DNA of 46,613 nt from Fomitopsis serialis (lineage: Eukaryota > Basidiomycota > Agaricomycetes > Polyporales > Fomitopsidaceae): positions 1-46,613 of the forward strand of contig NW_025955273.1 of assembly GCF_022376445.1 (NCBI RefSeq), given 5' to 3'. A model generated the notes under the pieces. It had not been told where the DNA came from. It made no database searches and saw only the letters and a program-made list of their open reading frames with translations. This document shows positions 32,502 through 43,035 of the stretch, piece after piece. The stretch's first letter is position 1; each line of letters begins with the position of its first letter. Made by a program: the position numbers and the translations under genes.

Positions 32502-35228
32502 TCAATGCCTCGCCTTGCCGTTCTGATGGCCGTTCTGACGAGTTTTAAGGTCAGCAAGGTAATGATGTGCACGGCCGAGCATCCAAATAGTGAAGGAGAA
32601 CTTGAAATTCGGGTAGGCGATCGTCACGCTCTTGTTGAAGATCCCCTCCATGGCTTCCTGGGACCATGAGCCATCCTGCCACAGCAAACGCGGGCTTTGA
32701 GCGATTGTGCAAGCAAACAGACAGGTAAACGCACAGGGTTTTGGCGCGACATCACAAGACGGACAGCACGCTCGATTGGCTCCGCTTTTGGATAATGCGC
32801 GTAGATGAGCGCCATGGTCGCCCAACAGGTCTGTACGACCTGCGTCTGTTCGTGCTCCACCCAAGTGCTCGTTTCGCATGACTGACGACGGATCAGTGAC
32901 GTGGTTTTGTTGAAGGCACTGCATCGTACCTTGTAGCTTTCCCCCCAGCCCCCATCTGCCCGCTGATGGCTGAGCAGGAACTCACAGGCTTTTCGCAGGT
33001 ACGGGCTGCTATCGTATGTCTCCCCGACGAGCGCCAGCGACTCGCACGCGAATTGGGCGGCGTACGTGAAGCAGATGCCCCACGAACCTACCCAGCCACC
33101 CTCTGGCGTCTGGGCATTGTGCAGATACTTGACCGCTTTGTGTATCACGTTTCTGCGCCATACAGTTAGCAACAGCAGCGACGACAGTAGCAGTGAGACC
33201 GCATACTCGATAACAGCGGACCGGTAGTGAGGGTAGTGCTTTCTGAAGATGGATAGCGCTGTGATCACGGAGGTTGTACACTCTGGATAGCTATGTTCGA
33301 TCATGATCGCACCTGCATATGCGCTGAGTATGCCGCCACAACTAGAAGAAAGCGATGACGTACCGAACACTTCCGCGGGATTGAGCAACTCTAGCCACTC
33401 CGGCCCACGGATGAGCTCGTAGCTCGCAAAGCCGCCGTCCGGATTCTGCATACCCAACAATAGGTCCACTGAATCGCACATTCGCCGCTCTGACACCAGC
33501 TTCGGCGTGGACCTGTGTGCATCAGAATCTGTCACCGTGGAAAACAGAGGATGCTGAGCCTCACTCGATGTGTTCCTGGATGTAGAGCACAGCTTTCAAC
33601 CCTTCGCCCGTGCAGTCGCTGACGGTGTATCCCTGCGTCTTCGTGCTGAATGGCCACGCGCCCTTCGTCGGGTGCCGATAAGAAGACTCGAAGTGCTTTG
33701 GGTTCTGCTGTATCTGGCACTGGTCGAGCCAGCGCAGCGCCCTCACCAAGTTCTCCCTGTTCTCGACCTCGTCTCCCAAGCCCGTCTCTGCGAGCGCCTG
33801 CGTGATGAAGGCGATGTCCCACAGCTGGCTGCCGTTCGTCCCGCACATTCGCATGCCCTCCTTGCCGATCCACAAGAAGTCGGCCCGCTTCTCCCTGTGT
33901 AGCTTGTATGCCTCGCTCTCCTTGCCGTCCACGATGCTGCGGATGATCAGGTTGATCATCTTGCTCACGGGCCCAAGCGTCTGGTAGCCCGTGTTCTCGT
34001 CCTCCTGCACGACGAGCCGGTAGCACTTCTCAATCGCCAGCTTGCGCAGCGGCGGGACCGCACATGGCTCGTAGATGTTGAGGATGGAGTAGAGGAAGTC
34101 GAAGAGTGCGGTGTGAGGGGCGTACAGGTCGACGTGACATACATTGTTGCGCTGGGCGGGCCAGTCGATGCTGTAGTAATTTTGAGGGTAGAGTTCCTGG
34201 GCCATGCGTAAGCTCTGGCGCTGGTCAGAGCAACAGTATACACACCTCGCGGAGCGCGAGAATGAGGTCGTTCTCCTCCATCTTCCAGCGAAGAGAGTAG
34301 AGGTAAGACATGGGTATGTAGACGGTGCGGGTATGGATCCACCATTTGTGCGGGTGGAAAGGTGTCAAATCTGGGAAAACCCTGTGTGAATCGTAAGCAC
34401 CGGCCAACGCAACGACAGTATAGATGCGACATTGTGCCAAGCGGAGAACCATGTAATACGCGCACTAATGCCAGTGTGATAGCAGCGATCTTCGCTCTAC
34501 AGTGAAACATTGCGGACCATGACACTCACCAGAGCTCAGGTGGGATAGCGTTGTTACCTTCCCAATCATACACGTTCAGCACGGACAACCAGAACTTGCC
34601 CCACGACGGCACGCCGGTGGCGCCTCCCAACTTGTGCAAGTAGCCCGTGCCTTCACGAGGGTAGGGTGCTCCGGCGACACGCCAAGAATGCGCATGACGC
34701 AGTAGTTCAGTGCTGTACCGAAGGCAGTAGACTGGCCTTCAATATGCCTGCGTGAGGCTCAGCTGTCATTGCCCGAAGAGCAGAGATACGGAGCACGCAC
34801 AGGCCCCAGCCACCATCTACAGGGTGGGCAAGATTGATGAGGTACCGGATGATCTCCAACCTCTCCTCCTGCGTGAAGGTCATCCCCGAGACGTACGATC
34901 CAATGACGAGACCAGGAAGCAGGAACATCGGCCCTCCATACTCGCCCGCCCAGTGCCCGTCCGCGTCCTGGAGGTGCTTGTAGAACTTGAAGCCGTTCCG
35001 TGCGGCGTCGAGGGCATCCTTCGGCGGAGGCAGCGCAGGCAAGTCGACAGGAAGTCCGAGCCAGTACCTGTCAATTTCCGTCTGCGGCCACGCTTTGCAC
35101 TCTTCGTCCGTCCTGAGGTAGTGCCATGTGTGCCGACCGTCCTCCGAGGAGCGGAGACGCCAGCGGGCGTAGTCGGTAAAGGGCTCCTTGCCCGAGGCGG
35201 GTATGTCGATGGGAGCGTAGCACGACAT
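32502..35228 (-). CDS. ERG7: Oxidosqualene cyclase (lanosterol synthase), frame broken once
   Basis: Nine exons in transcription order: 35228-34801, 34747-34530, 34381-34246, 34196-33565, 33512-33364, 33312-33207, 33152-32930, 32881-32735, 32675-32502. Corrected length would be 737 residues, normal for the family. QW-type repeats are present ([58 protein letters not shown]). The catalytic acid lies in [13 protein letters not shown], the counterpart of the DCTAE motif of yeast Erg7 (Asp 456). It cyclises oxidosqualene to lanosterol in ergosterol synthesis on ER or lipid-droplet membrane. Exon 2 is 218 nt where 219 are needed: the frame shifts at 34638-34639, between PTLVKARAT and [14 protein letters not shown]. 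Splice phases on both sides demand the intact frame, so one base is missing there, by mutation or sequence error. Confidence 0.93.
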
Positions 35229-35560
35229 GGTGGTCAGCGTCGGAGTCGAGGACGACTGTGAGCGTCGGCTGCGCGAGGAGGACTGGAGCAGGACATATGA
35301 TTCATGTGGCGGAGAGTGGTACGATATTGGGGAGCGTGGTTGACGGCCGCGCTGGGTCCGCGTACGTGATCGTGTTTGCGCGTCGCGAGCGCCTGCTCAC
35401 GCGTCTCCTTCCTCCGCACCGTCCGTGCTCGACCTCGCTCCTGCTCTTCAGACTCACAACGCGTAAAACTCTGTGCTCAGCGTTTCACTGGAAACAAACA
35501 TCATCCGAACTCTAGAGAGGCGCTATACAGCCTGACGTCTCCAACTGACACAGACCCAAA
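35229..35560. promoter_or_regulatory. Divergent promoter ERG7 / ARP9
   Basis: 332 bp between divergent starts (35228 minus, 35561 plus). No gene inside. The function is inferred from position only. Confidence 0.5.
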
Positions 35561-37296
35561 ATGTCTATCCGGGACTCTTCCATCGTGGTTCTGGACACCA
35601 GTCGTACCTCCATCCGTGCTGGGCTTGGCCTCCACGACCTTTTACGCACACCTTCAGTTGTGAGTCACGCATTCTCAACTTCGCCAATGCCAACTGACCA
35701 CTGGTTCATAGGAGGTATTAGCACGAGTGGGCTTGCCCAGAAGTATCCTCAACGGGGTCAACGGGGATGCGCAAGGCAATGCTTCGACATCGAAAGTACT
35801 GAATGGGCCATCGGTTCCCAATGCCAAACTGACCGACTACCTGGTTGGTACGCAGCTGGAGGAGGCACTGGCCGCGGGTCAAGACATCGTTCAATATTGG
35901 CCCTTCGCAGAGGCCGGCATCGCAGACTGGACACAGGCTGAGGCTCTATGGTGCGTCTCAAAAGTAGCCCGCTACGTCTCAAGGTGCTTATGCGCTCCAG
36001 GAAATACGTCCTCTTCAACCAACTCCACCTCCGCCGTACCCAGATGGAATCCGCAGTCCTCCTCTCCCTCCCTCCTGGCCTCTCTCGCGACGTCCACGAG
36101 CGCCTCTGCCAGACGTTTTTCGAACGCTTCAACGTGGCCGGCTTCGGCATCCTCGAGCGCCCCGTCGCCCAGTTCTACTCCGCCGTGAACGCGAACAGCG
36201 GGCTCTCCGGCGTCGTCGTCGACGTCGACCGCGAGTGGACGGATATCGCGCCCATATACGACGGGTTCCTGGTGAGCAACGCGAGGATCAGCGTGAGGGC
36301 GGGAATGGAGGGATGCAAGAAATACTTGGCTGGGCTGCTCCGGGGGAACCAGAGTGTCATGGCGGCGCTGCTGGAGCCTGTGGAGGGGGAGAACCCGCTT
36401 GATGAAGCTGGCCAGCAAGCTGCATTGGAGGGTCTTACGCAACTGCTGTGGGCAGAAGGGCATATCAAGGTTCTCTCAGAGGGCGAGGCCGCGGCACAGG
36501 AGGTGGAGGACCTCAGCGCTGACGGCGATATCAATATTGCCGCCATCGTCGTGGCGGGCAAGGAAAAGGCGGTGATTGAGAAGGGCATGAAAAACAAGGC
36601 TGCGAGGGCGAACGCGGCGGAGCAGGCGCGTGCGAAGGAGATCGAGGCGCGGGACTTGATCGAGGTGCAGTGGAGGGGGAAGACGATCACCGTCGGCAAG
36701 GAGCGCCATCGGTTCTGCGAGCCGCTGTTTGACGTCAGTGTGCGGGAGAGTGTGAAGGGGAAGGAACGGGAGAAGGACGATGCCCCGGCTTTGTCGGTTC
36801 AGGCGGCAGTCGCGGAGGCAGTTGGGAGGACGGAGTTCGACCAGAGACAGTATATCTGGCAGGGTCTCTTCGTCACCGGGGAGATTACAAATCATATCAA
36901 GAGTAGGTATTTCCTATTGTGCTTTGCTTGACGAGGGACTCATGGATACCGCCTAGGTCTCGGAGCGGCCCTGCAGACACGGCTTACGTCGCTGATTCCC
37001 CTCAACGTGGATCCACAGCACAATGAAGTGCAACCCAGGGTCATCCGGACCCTGAAGATACCCGAGTACTTTGCTGAATACCGGGACAAGGGCGATGGAG
37101 TTGCCTCTTTCTTGGGGACCAGTATAGTAGCCAAGGTATGTGTTTCCTGGCGCGCCATCTTTCTGGCAGATCACTGACAACCAGTAACGCTCAGATCACG
37201 TTTAACGAGTCCGCTGGCAAAAACTTTGTCTCGAAGGGAGACTACGCGAGTATGGGCCCGAGAGCTATCTTGGGCATGTCGCCGTCTTTGCTGTAG
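35561..37296 (+). CDS. ARP9: Actin-related protein Arp9-like
   Basis: Exons 35561-35659, 35712-35950, 36001-36902, 36957-37135 and 37195-37296; 506 residues. It opens with the actin-fold strand SSIVVLDTSRTSIRAGLG, and the phosphate-2 region appears as LSGVVVDVDREWTDIAPIYDG. VLLSLPPGL and FERFNVAGFGILERP match actin core strands. The C-terminus has DYASMGPRAILGMSPSLL. A charged insert at about 305-365 (EKGMKNKAARANAAEQARAK) interrupts the fold, as in Arp9 proteins. Arp9 pairs with Arp7 in yeast, or Arp42 in fission yeast, within RSC and SWI/SNF remodelers on the HSA helix of the motor subunit. Polar residues replace parts of the ATP loop, consistent with a structural role. Assignment to Arp9 rather than another divergent Arp rests on overall layout. 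Confidence 0.82.
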
Positions 37297-37701
37297 TTAC
37301 TCTCAGGTGTTGTGACACTCCGCCAGCTCACCCTTACTGTATTTATGTTCCAACAGACCTGCACACAGGGCGAGAATGGTCCATGTTGTGATCGACTGAC
37401 TCACCTTTGTTGACATCGGATGCTGGCCAGACCCTGTCCCGGTTTGAGGCTGCCATGACTCACGATACAGTCTCACAGCCGCTCTGATGCTGAGTCTGTC
37501 GAGCTTTTGAGATGCGGGTGTAGTTGCGACGTCGCGTTCTGTCCATCACGGTCCTGTAGTCGAACACGAGGAATATAGGTAGCTTAGTCTAGCCGGTACA
37601 GTTAATGAAACGTAGGCTACGATGGCGGTGATTGTAATCGACAGCAGAGCGAAAGCGATGAACAGGAATGATGTGACGAGGTGTCCTTATTGCGGGGGAA
37701 G
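37297..37701. other. Convergent 3' intergenic region
   Basis: Between the Arp9 stop and the zinc-finger gene stop. No gene seen. Confidence 0.45.
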
Positions 37702-38957
37702 TTATGTGGGTATCGGAGAACCGTTGTCGCTCTCGTCCGGCCACTCTCCTGTACCGTCGATGAGGCCCGCCTTCTCTAGCTCCCTGAATTTGTCATGGAA
37801 TGCGCCGAAGCCCGAGCTAACAGGTGGTACTCGCTCGGGGATGGGTGGGATAATGACGCACGGCGGGCGGGAAAGTTGAGGGACCGGCTCTGGCGGCTTG
37901 CGACGGACGATGTAGTCGGCGAAATCGAGGGCATCTGTGGTGTCTACAAGATGCAATGAGTGAAATGGTGTGGATTCGTTGTCGTCCTCTTCGCCACTGA
38001 ACCCTTCGCCACGCATCTTGTTCCACTTCCGCCGTGTCTGCGAAGCGGTGGGCGCTTGGCTTGAGCCCTTCCGGCGAGAGCGGGGTATGAGCTGGGTGAC
38101 GATGGAATATGAGGGGACAGGTCCGAGAGGCAGGTCTGAGGGCAATTCCACGAGTTGGCTGGGGTGGAGGTGTGTTGATGTCCACATTCTCTTCAGTTTC
38201 CCCGACTTTTGCAGGATACTGGTAGGTATGTTGAGTAAATCACCATGGGCTGCAGAGAAGTGGGGAAGGAGGGCATGATGTACAAATGACATCAGACAGC
38301 CTGGCATCATTGTCAGAAGAGGTTCAATGTTTATATACTGTATACTGGATGGTATGACATACCTGCTGCAGGACATGAAATTGGAAGTCTAGCCAGATGC
38401 CCAGACTCAATGTGCTGCTTCAAATCATACAGGGTTGCATGATAGAAGCATGAACAACGTGGAAGGCGACAACGATAGCCACCGTCAGCCTACAGTAGGT
38501 CAAGTTGAGTGTTACATACATGTTGGCAAGAAGAAGAAAAATGAAGAAAATTACCTCTTCTTTCAAATGCCTCAGATGAAGCTGTATGTGCTGGATCAAA
38601 GGAGGATCAGTGTATGCTCAAATCAAGGCAAAACAAAATGTGGATGCCACAAATATGCATGACAGCAAGTGTTAATGGATAAAATTCCTGACTTGTCCTA
38701 CACTAGCAAGCACTAAGAAAATATCTCTCTCACCTCTCTCAATGCAGTCCAGCTGTTAAGCTCTGCTTCACATATACCGCTCCATTCGCATGGCAGTGGG
38801 ATTTGTGACAACACATTTTGAGCGAACTCAGTGACATTGTCCACAGTGAGAACATTTACCATTGACCTCCCAGGGTCACTGATGTAAACAGAGAGAGGGA
38901 GGATGTCAGGGTGGTAGAGCTTGGCAATGTGCAATGATGGTGGTGAGTGGCCACAGT
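37702..38957 (-). CDS. C2H2-type zinc-finger protein, 5' end unresolved
   Basis: Rebuilt from exons in transcription order: up to 38957-38734, 38590-38555, 38489-38363 and 38300-37702. Their phases close. Joined, they contain three C2H2-like units. One is CEWSGICEAELNSWTALREH..H across the first splice. The second, CRLPRCSCFYHATLYDLKQH with a final His four residues on, lies in exon 3. The third, CPAAGCLMSFVHHALLPHF followed by SAAHGD, crosses the last splice. After the fingers the protein is polar, with acidic and proline-rich tracts (GEEDDNES; RKPPEPVPQL) and ends NGSPIPT. I do not recognise an ortholog; DNA or RNA binding is inferred. The first exon must begin after the stop at about 38961 and probably has an upstream partner in 38958-39337. 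An ORF at 38856-39068 in another frame may contribute. Confidence 0.68.
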
Positions 38958-39337
38958 CTCAATTCCGCGCCACCTTCGTTGACCGTGAGAATTTCCAACA
39001 GCGGACTTTGAATCGGGGATGCTTAAGGCTCGCCGCCGATGCACCCGCGCCACTTGAACTGCATCCACAGGAAGGCCTCACTACATTGAACAGGGCATAG
39101 GCACAACATCAGGGCAGCACAATGTATACATGTTTCTCATTACAGTTGTTATGACACGAGAACATCACAGACACTGGCATCTATGCACCTTCATGGGAGC
39201 ATCAGCTACCTATCTCATCCCAATTCACAGCCTCCATGTACAGTGTTCAGTATGTCCCAGATGACAGTTTTGTCGGTGTATGACTTGTAACTTAACACCA
39301 TCAAACTGTCTCCGTGATTACTACTAGGCCATACTGA
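38958..39337. other. Region probably holding the zinc-finger 5' exon
   Basis: Lies between the zinc-finger exons and the phosphomannomutase stop, both on minus. A candidate short first exon beginning MEAVNWDEI (ATG near 39236) with a GTAGCT donor is visible, but I could not join it in frame with confidence. Confidence 0.35.
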
Positions 39338-40429
39338 TTACTGGAAGTCCGGTAGGAAGATCTCCTTCAACATCCGGGCAGTATCCGGAGGACCTGAGAC
39401 AGCATGGCCAATGGTTCGAGGGTCCGAATAGATCTCGTAATCATTGCCGCCCTACAGACGTGGTTCAGTATACTGCATCATCACGACTGCAGACAACAAA
39501 TATGCCTTGTATGTCTTATCGCCGAAGAAATGGATCTCCTCGAATTGCTCATCTTCGACGTGTCGGAGGCAATATGTCTTGTCCCACCCATTGGGGAAGA
39601 CATCAAATGATATTTGCCCGCCGATCGAGAATGTTAGGCCGTAATCAGCGAACTTCTCTCGTAGCACTTCGACAAAGGCGCGGCGGACTTCGTGTTGCTG
39701 CGCATAGCGATTAGTTGGCAAGTCGAGGGTGAGAAGGACATATCACACCTTATCGTAGGCGGCGAAGTCAAGCCGTTCTTGTAACCTGTGCAGCATAGGC
39801 GCGCCGTTAGACGAACGTAACTATGCCAGATGAGACTCACGTTGCATTGCGCCCGATAGGGCTGACGTTGATCATGCCATTGCGGAACTCGATGAACGTC
39901 CCCCTGCAGAGAAATAAAGACAATGGCATTCGCAGAATTGGCCTTATACTTACCGCTTGATGGGAATATCAAGATCCGCGATATAGTGCAGGATGAACTT
40001 CGCCAAAGTCTTGTAACGCTCCTCACCCACAAACTTGATGAATGACTGTGACGGCAATGGTACAGCCATCTTGTACGCCGTCAAACCATTCTCCGCAAAA
40101 GTGTAGTCAAACTCGTCAATCGCTACAAGGACATCAGCATATCTGGTTTGTCGGCCCTGCGCATGGCACTCACCTGCGGACCCCTGAACCGTGAGCTGCT
40201 CCGAGATCTTGACGAAGTCCGAGCCGCCGACCACGCCGATGACCATCTTCTTGCGCAATGCACGAAGCAGTCTGATCATCTCCGGAGAGACAGTCTGTTC
40301 CTCAGAGTGAGTCTGGTTGAACTTGGCATGCTATTCACCTCATACCTGTCGCGGCCGTGTGAGAGTGTCATCGACATCGAAGAGGACCAGTTTCTTTTGC
40401 GGTCGATCAGCGAATACACTAGCGGCCAT
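39338..40429 (-). CDS. SEC53: Phosphomannomutase
   Basis: Exons in transcription order 40429-40346, 40294-40174, 40122-39954, 39903-39841, 39785-39749, 39697-39506 and 39451-39338; 259 residues, the size of eukaryotic PMM. The HAD nucleophile motif is LFDVDDTLT (Asp 18 and Asp 20), followed by [65 protein letters not shown] and [16 protein letters not shown], all the family landmarks. It interconverts mannose-6-phosphate and mannose-1-phosphate for GDP-mannose, and so supports glycosylation, GPI anchors and cell-wall mannan. The intron 39505-39452 begins with GC (gcatat) and ends AG; it is needed to join DKTYK to GGNDYE. Start chosen as the only upstream ATG in frame. Confidence 0.96.
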
Positions 40430-40775
40430 GGTCGACTTGCTGTCTATGGTTTCAAGGTAGGCAGATGGAGGAGGGTAGACTGGGCGAAAAGTGCAGACGT
40501 GGAGGATACGACGGCGAGTCGCGTCCGAGCCGCAGCCGCCTTAAGCATGTTCAGGTCAAGGTGCGATCGATCATCTCGGAGCGCCCGCTCAATGAACATC
40601 GCCTCCGCTCGTTTTCCACTGTACATAAGTACTCGACTAGCGTAGTGCAACCATTACGACTACTCACTATTTATCTTACAGTTGGTCTTATAGGCGATCT
40701 CGTATACGTAGTATTGAGTACAATCGTGCCCGAATCATGGCTACAGTTCTACTTCGAGTATTGTGATCTAGAAAG
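40430..40775. other. Intergenic, promoter of phosphomannomutase
   Basis: Between the PMM start and the VMS1 stop on minus. No gene seen. Confidence 0.45.
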
Positions 40776-43035
40776 TTATCGACCACCACTCAGCGCCTTC
40801 AGTCGCGCTTCAGCAGCACGCGCTCTACGCTCCCGTTCAACCTTCGCCCGCATTTCAGGTGTCAGGCCAGCAATACCCTCGCCAGCACCTGCAGAGCCCC
40901 CCAATCTCCGAGGCCCGCTCACTGGCTCAGTAGCCTTCGGCCTTGGCCTCATCTCTGGCACCTCCACAGGAACCGGACTGGGCGTACGGGACACCCTCTC
41001 CTTCTCTCTCGCTTCCCGTTCCTTCACGCGATCTTTCAGTCCCTTCCGCCGCGTCTTCTTCTTCTCCTCGCGACCCTCCTCCATCTCTGCACTCAGCACG
41101 CTCGGCACACGTGCGCCATTCTCCGCGCCGAGCCAGTCCCACCAGTCTGGGTGGGTTGCCGCACTGCGCCGGAAGACGTCGCGCATTGCTCGCGTCCGCG
41201 CGAGGTCATATGCCGTGCGTCTAGAGCCTGCGGGTAGTGCGGGAGCATCTGAAGCATCGGAACGGTACCCATCGTCCTCGGTAGCACCAGTCGGAACGTC
41301 TAGCGTAGGGTCCGCACGCATCTCCTCCAATAACCATCTGACCACGTCCACTTGACCCGCCTGAGCTGCTACTTGTAGAAGTGTACCGCACTTCTGCCCG
41401 GTCCACTCTGGGATAGATGCGTCGATGCCACCTAAGGCCGCGCCCTCGCGCTCCCAGAAAGCCTGCAGGGCGTCAAGACGACCCCTAGTCACCATGTCCA
41501 ACAGGCGGTCCCATTTCTCGCGTAATAACTGCTCCTCTCGCGGTAACGGACGAGGCTTTTCCTTAGGTTTATCAGGCGGCACTGGAGTCTCTGCTGGTGG
41601 CTTGGGCTTGGGCTTGGGCTTGGGAAGAGATGCGAGATAGGCTTCGTCCTGAGCTTGAAGATCCTCTTCAGTCAAGTGGGACACCTTGGCCCGCGTGAGT
41701 TCCATTAGACATCGAGTAAGCTCAGATTGCGTCTGAGAGGTAAATATGAGCCGGCCTGACATCGTCGACGTCAATTATGCACTTACGGGACGACGGGTCG
41801 GAAACGGGAATGTGCGCAGCCGTTCATCGCCTAGTAAGAGACCAGTTGGTAATGTACACCATTACAACGAATTGAAGGGGGCCAACCTTTGTTAAAAATG
41901 GCGTCTTCATAGTCAAGAAAAATTCGCCTATTCGAGACGCTTGCGCGTATGAAGATGCGTTCACAGTTTTCAAGCTCCTCGGACCAGTCTTGTAGCAAGT
42001 TGCGGATATCCTGAGAGCCACATTGAATGATCAACCGACATCATACAGTCGGGGTGGGCACTTACATCACGCAACGCCTGCTCACCGTATCGACGCAGCA
42101 TGGCTCCGGCACTGACGGCTTTGCTCTTCGCATTGTCGTTGACAGATTGAGATCCACCCTGCTTCCGGCGCGCTGCAAGGAGGCTGACATCAGCATCAGA
42201 CTAAACAATACGCAACCTCTACGCACTTGTATAGCGATGAAATGTCTTGTGATGGAGCACCTCGATCTCTGGTTTGGGCTTCTTCTGTTTGCCTTTCTTC
42301 GTCAACCCCCCTGGCTCGTCAGCCTCTGTATCTGGCCCCTTCACGCGCACAACAGCACCAGCGAAGTGCCCGCCGGCAACCATGAACAACGCCCAAGTAC
42401 GCCCTTCCTCGCCGCCTTTCTGCATCTCCTTCAGCTCGTCCAGGTACGACGTAGCCGGTGTCGAAAGTGGGAAGAGGACCTTGTATACGCCTATCTGAGT
42501 GGACGGAGGCGAATGAAACCATGCTAGTGGAGTACCCGGGCCAGCGGGTGTCGACTCTGTCGGTGAGGGTGAACGCGCTAGCTTGCGTGTCTTCTGTATG
42601 AGGGTCGCGACAGCATCCGAGTCATCCTCGGAGTCGCTTTCAGAAGACGATGCGGACCCAGAAAGCGAATCCTCCAATCCTGTAATCACTATTGTTACAA
42701 AGTGTCCTCCACGCTGGACGGAGCGCGTTGGATAACTCACCGTCCACCAATTGGGCGAACTGGCTCTCCGAGACGGGCTTCCCCCCGTTCAACCTCGATT
42801 TGACATTGTATCTGTGCCAGTCCGACCGGAAGTGGGTACGCTGCTCGTCGACGTCCAAGAATGTTATACCCAAGCAGACGTTACATGTCCGAGCTCCCGT
42901 AGCAGGAGGCGCGACCGGCGCCGAGGTCGCATCACGAGAAGGGGGTGGTGCTTGATTGACGACGCTGCGGGGAACCAGCGTGTCCACCAGTTCTTTGGGT
43001 AGAGAGAACGCATGATATTGAGAAGGATGGGACAT
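40776..43035 (-). CDS. VMS1: Vms1/ANKZF1 peptidyl-tRNA endonuclease, ribosome quality control
   Basis: Exons in transcription order 43035-42741, 42679-42227, 42172-42066, 42010-41887, 41830-41787 and 41732-40776; 659 residues. A zinc finger begins CNVCLGITFLDVDEQRTHF (Cys 51 and 54). The VLRF1 release domain follows, with ALFMVAGGHFAGAVV, HHKTFHRYTTRRKQGGSQS (candidate catalytic Gln 258), NDNAKSKAVSAGAMLRRYGE and RIFIRASVSNR. Two ankyrin-like repeats (GTLLQVAAQAGQVDVVRWLL; RTAYDLARTRAMRDVFR) and a Lys/Glu-rich helix come next. The C-terminus has RERRARAAEAR, an exact fit to the R-x5-AA-x2-R Cdc48/p97-binding motif. Vms1 frees nascent chains from stalled 60S subunits by cleaving the tRNA CCA end. 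A (Lys-Pro)n run marks the linker before the ankyrin region. Confidence 0.95.

Noticed and set aside
34590..34680. Hidden intron to explain the ERG7 frame change
   Set aside because: A 50-nt GT-AG interval closes the frame but would remove the conserved [16 protein letters not shown] segment, and its donor is weak.
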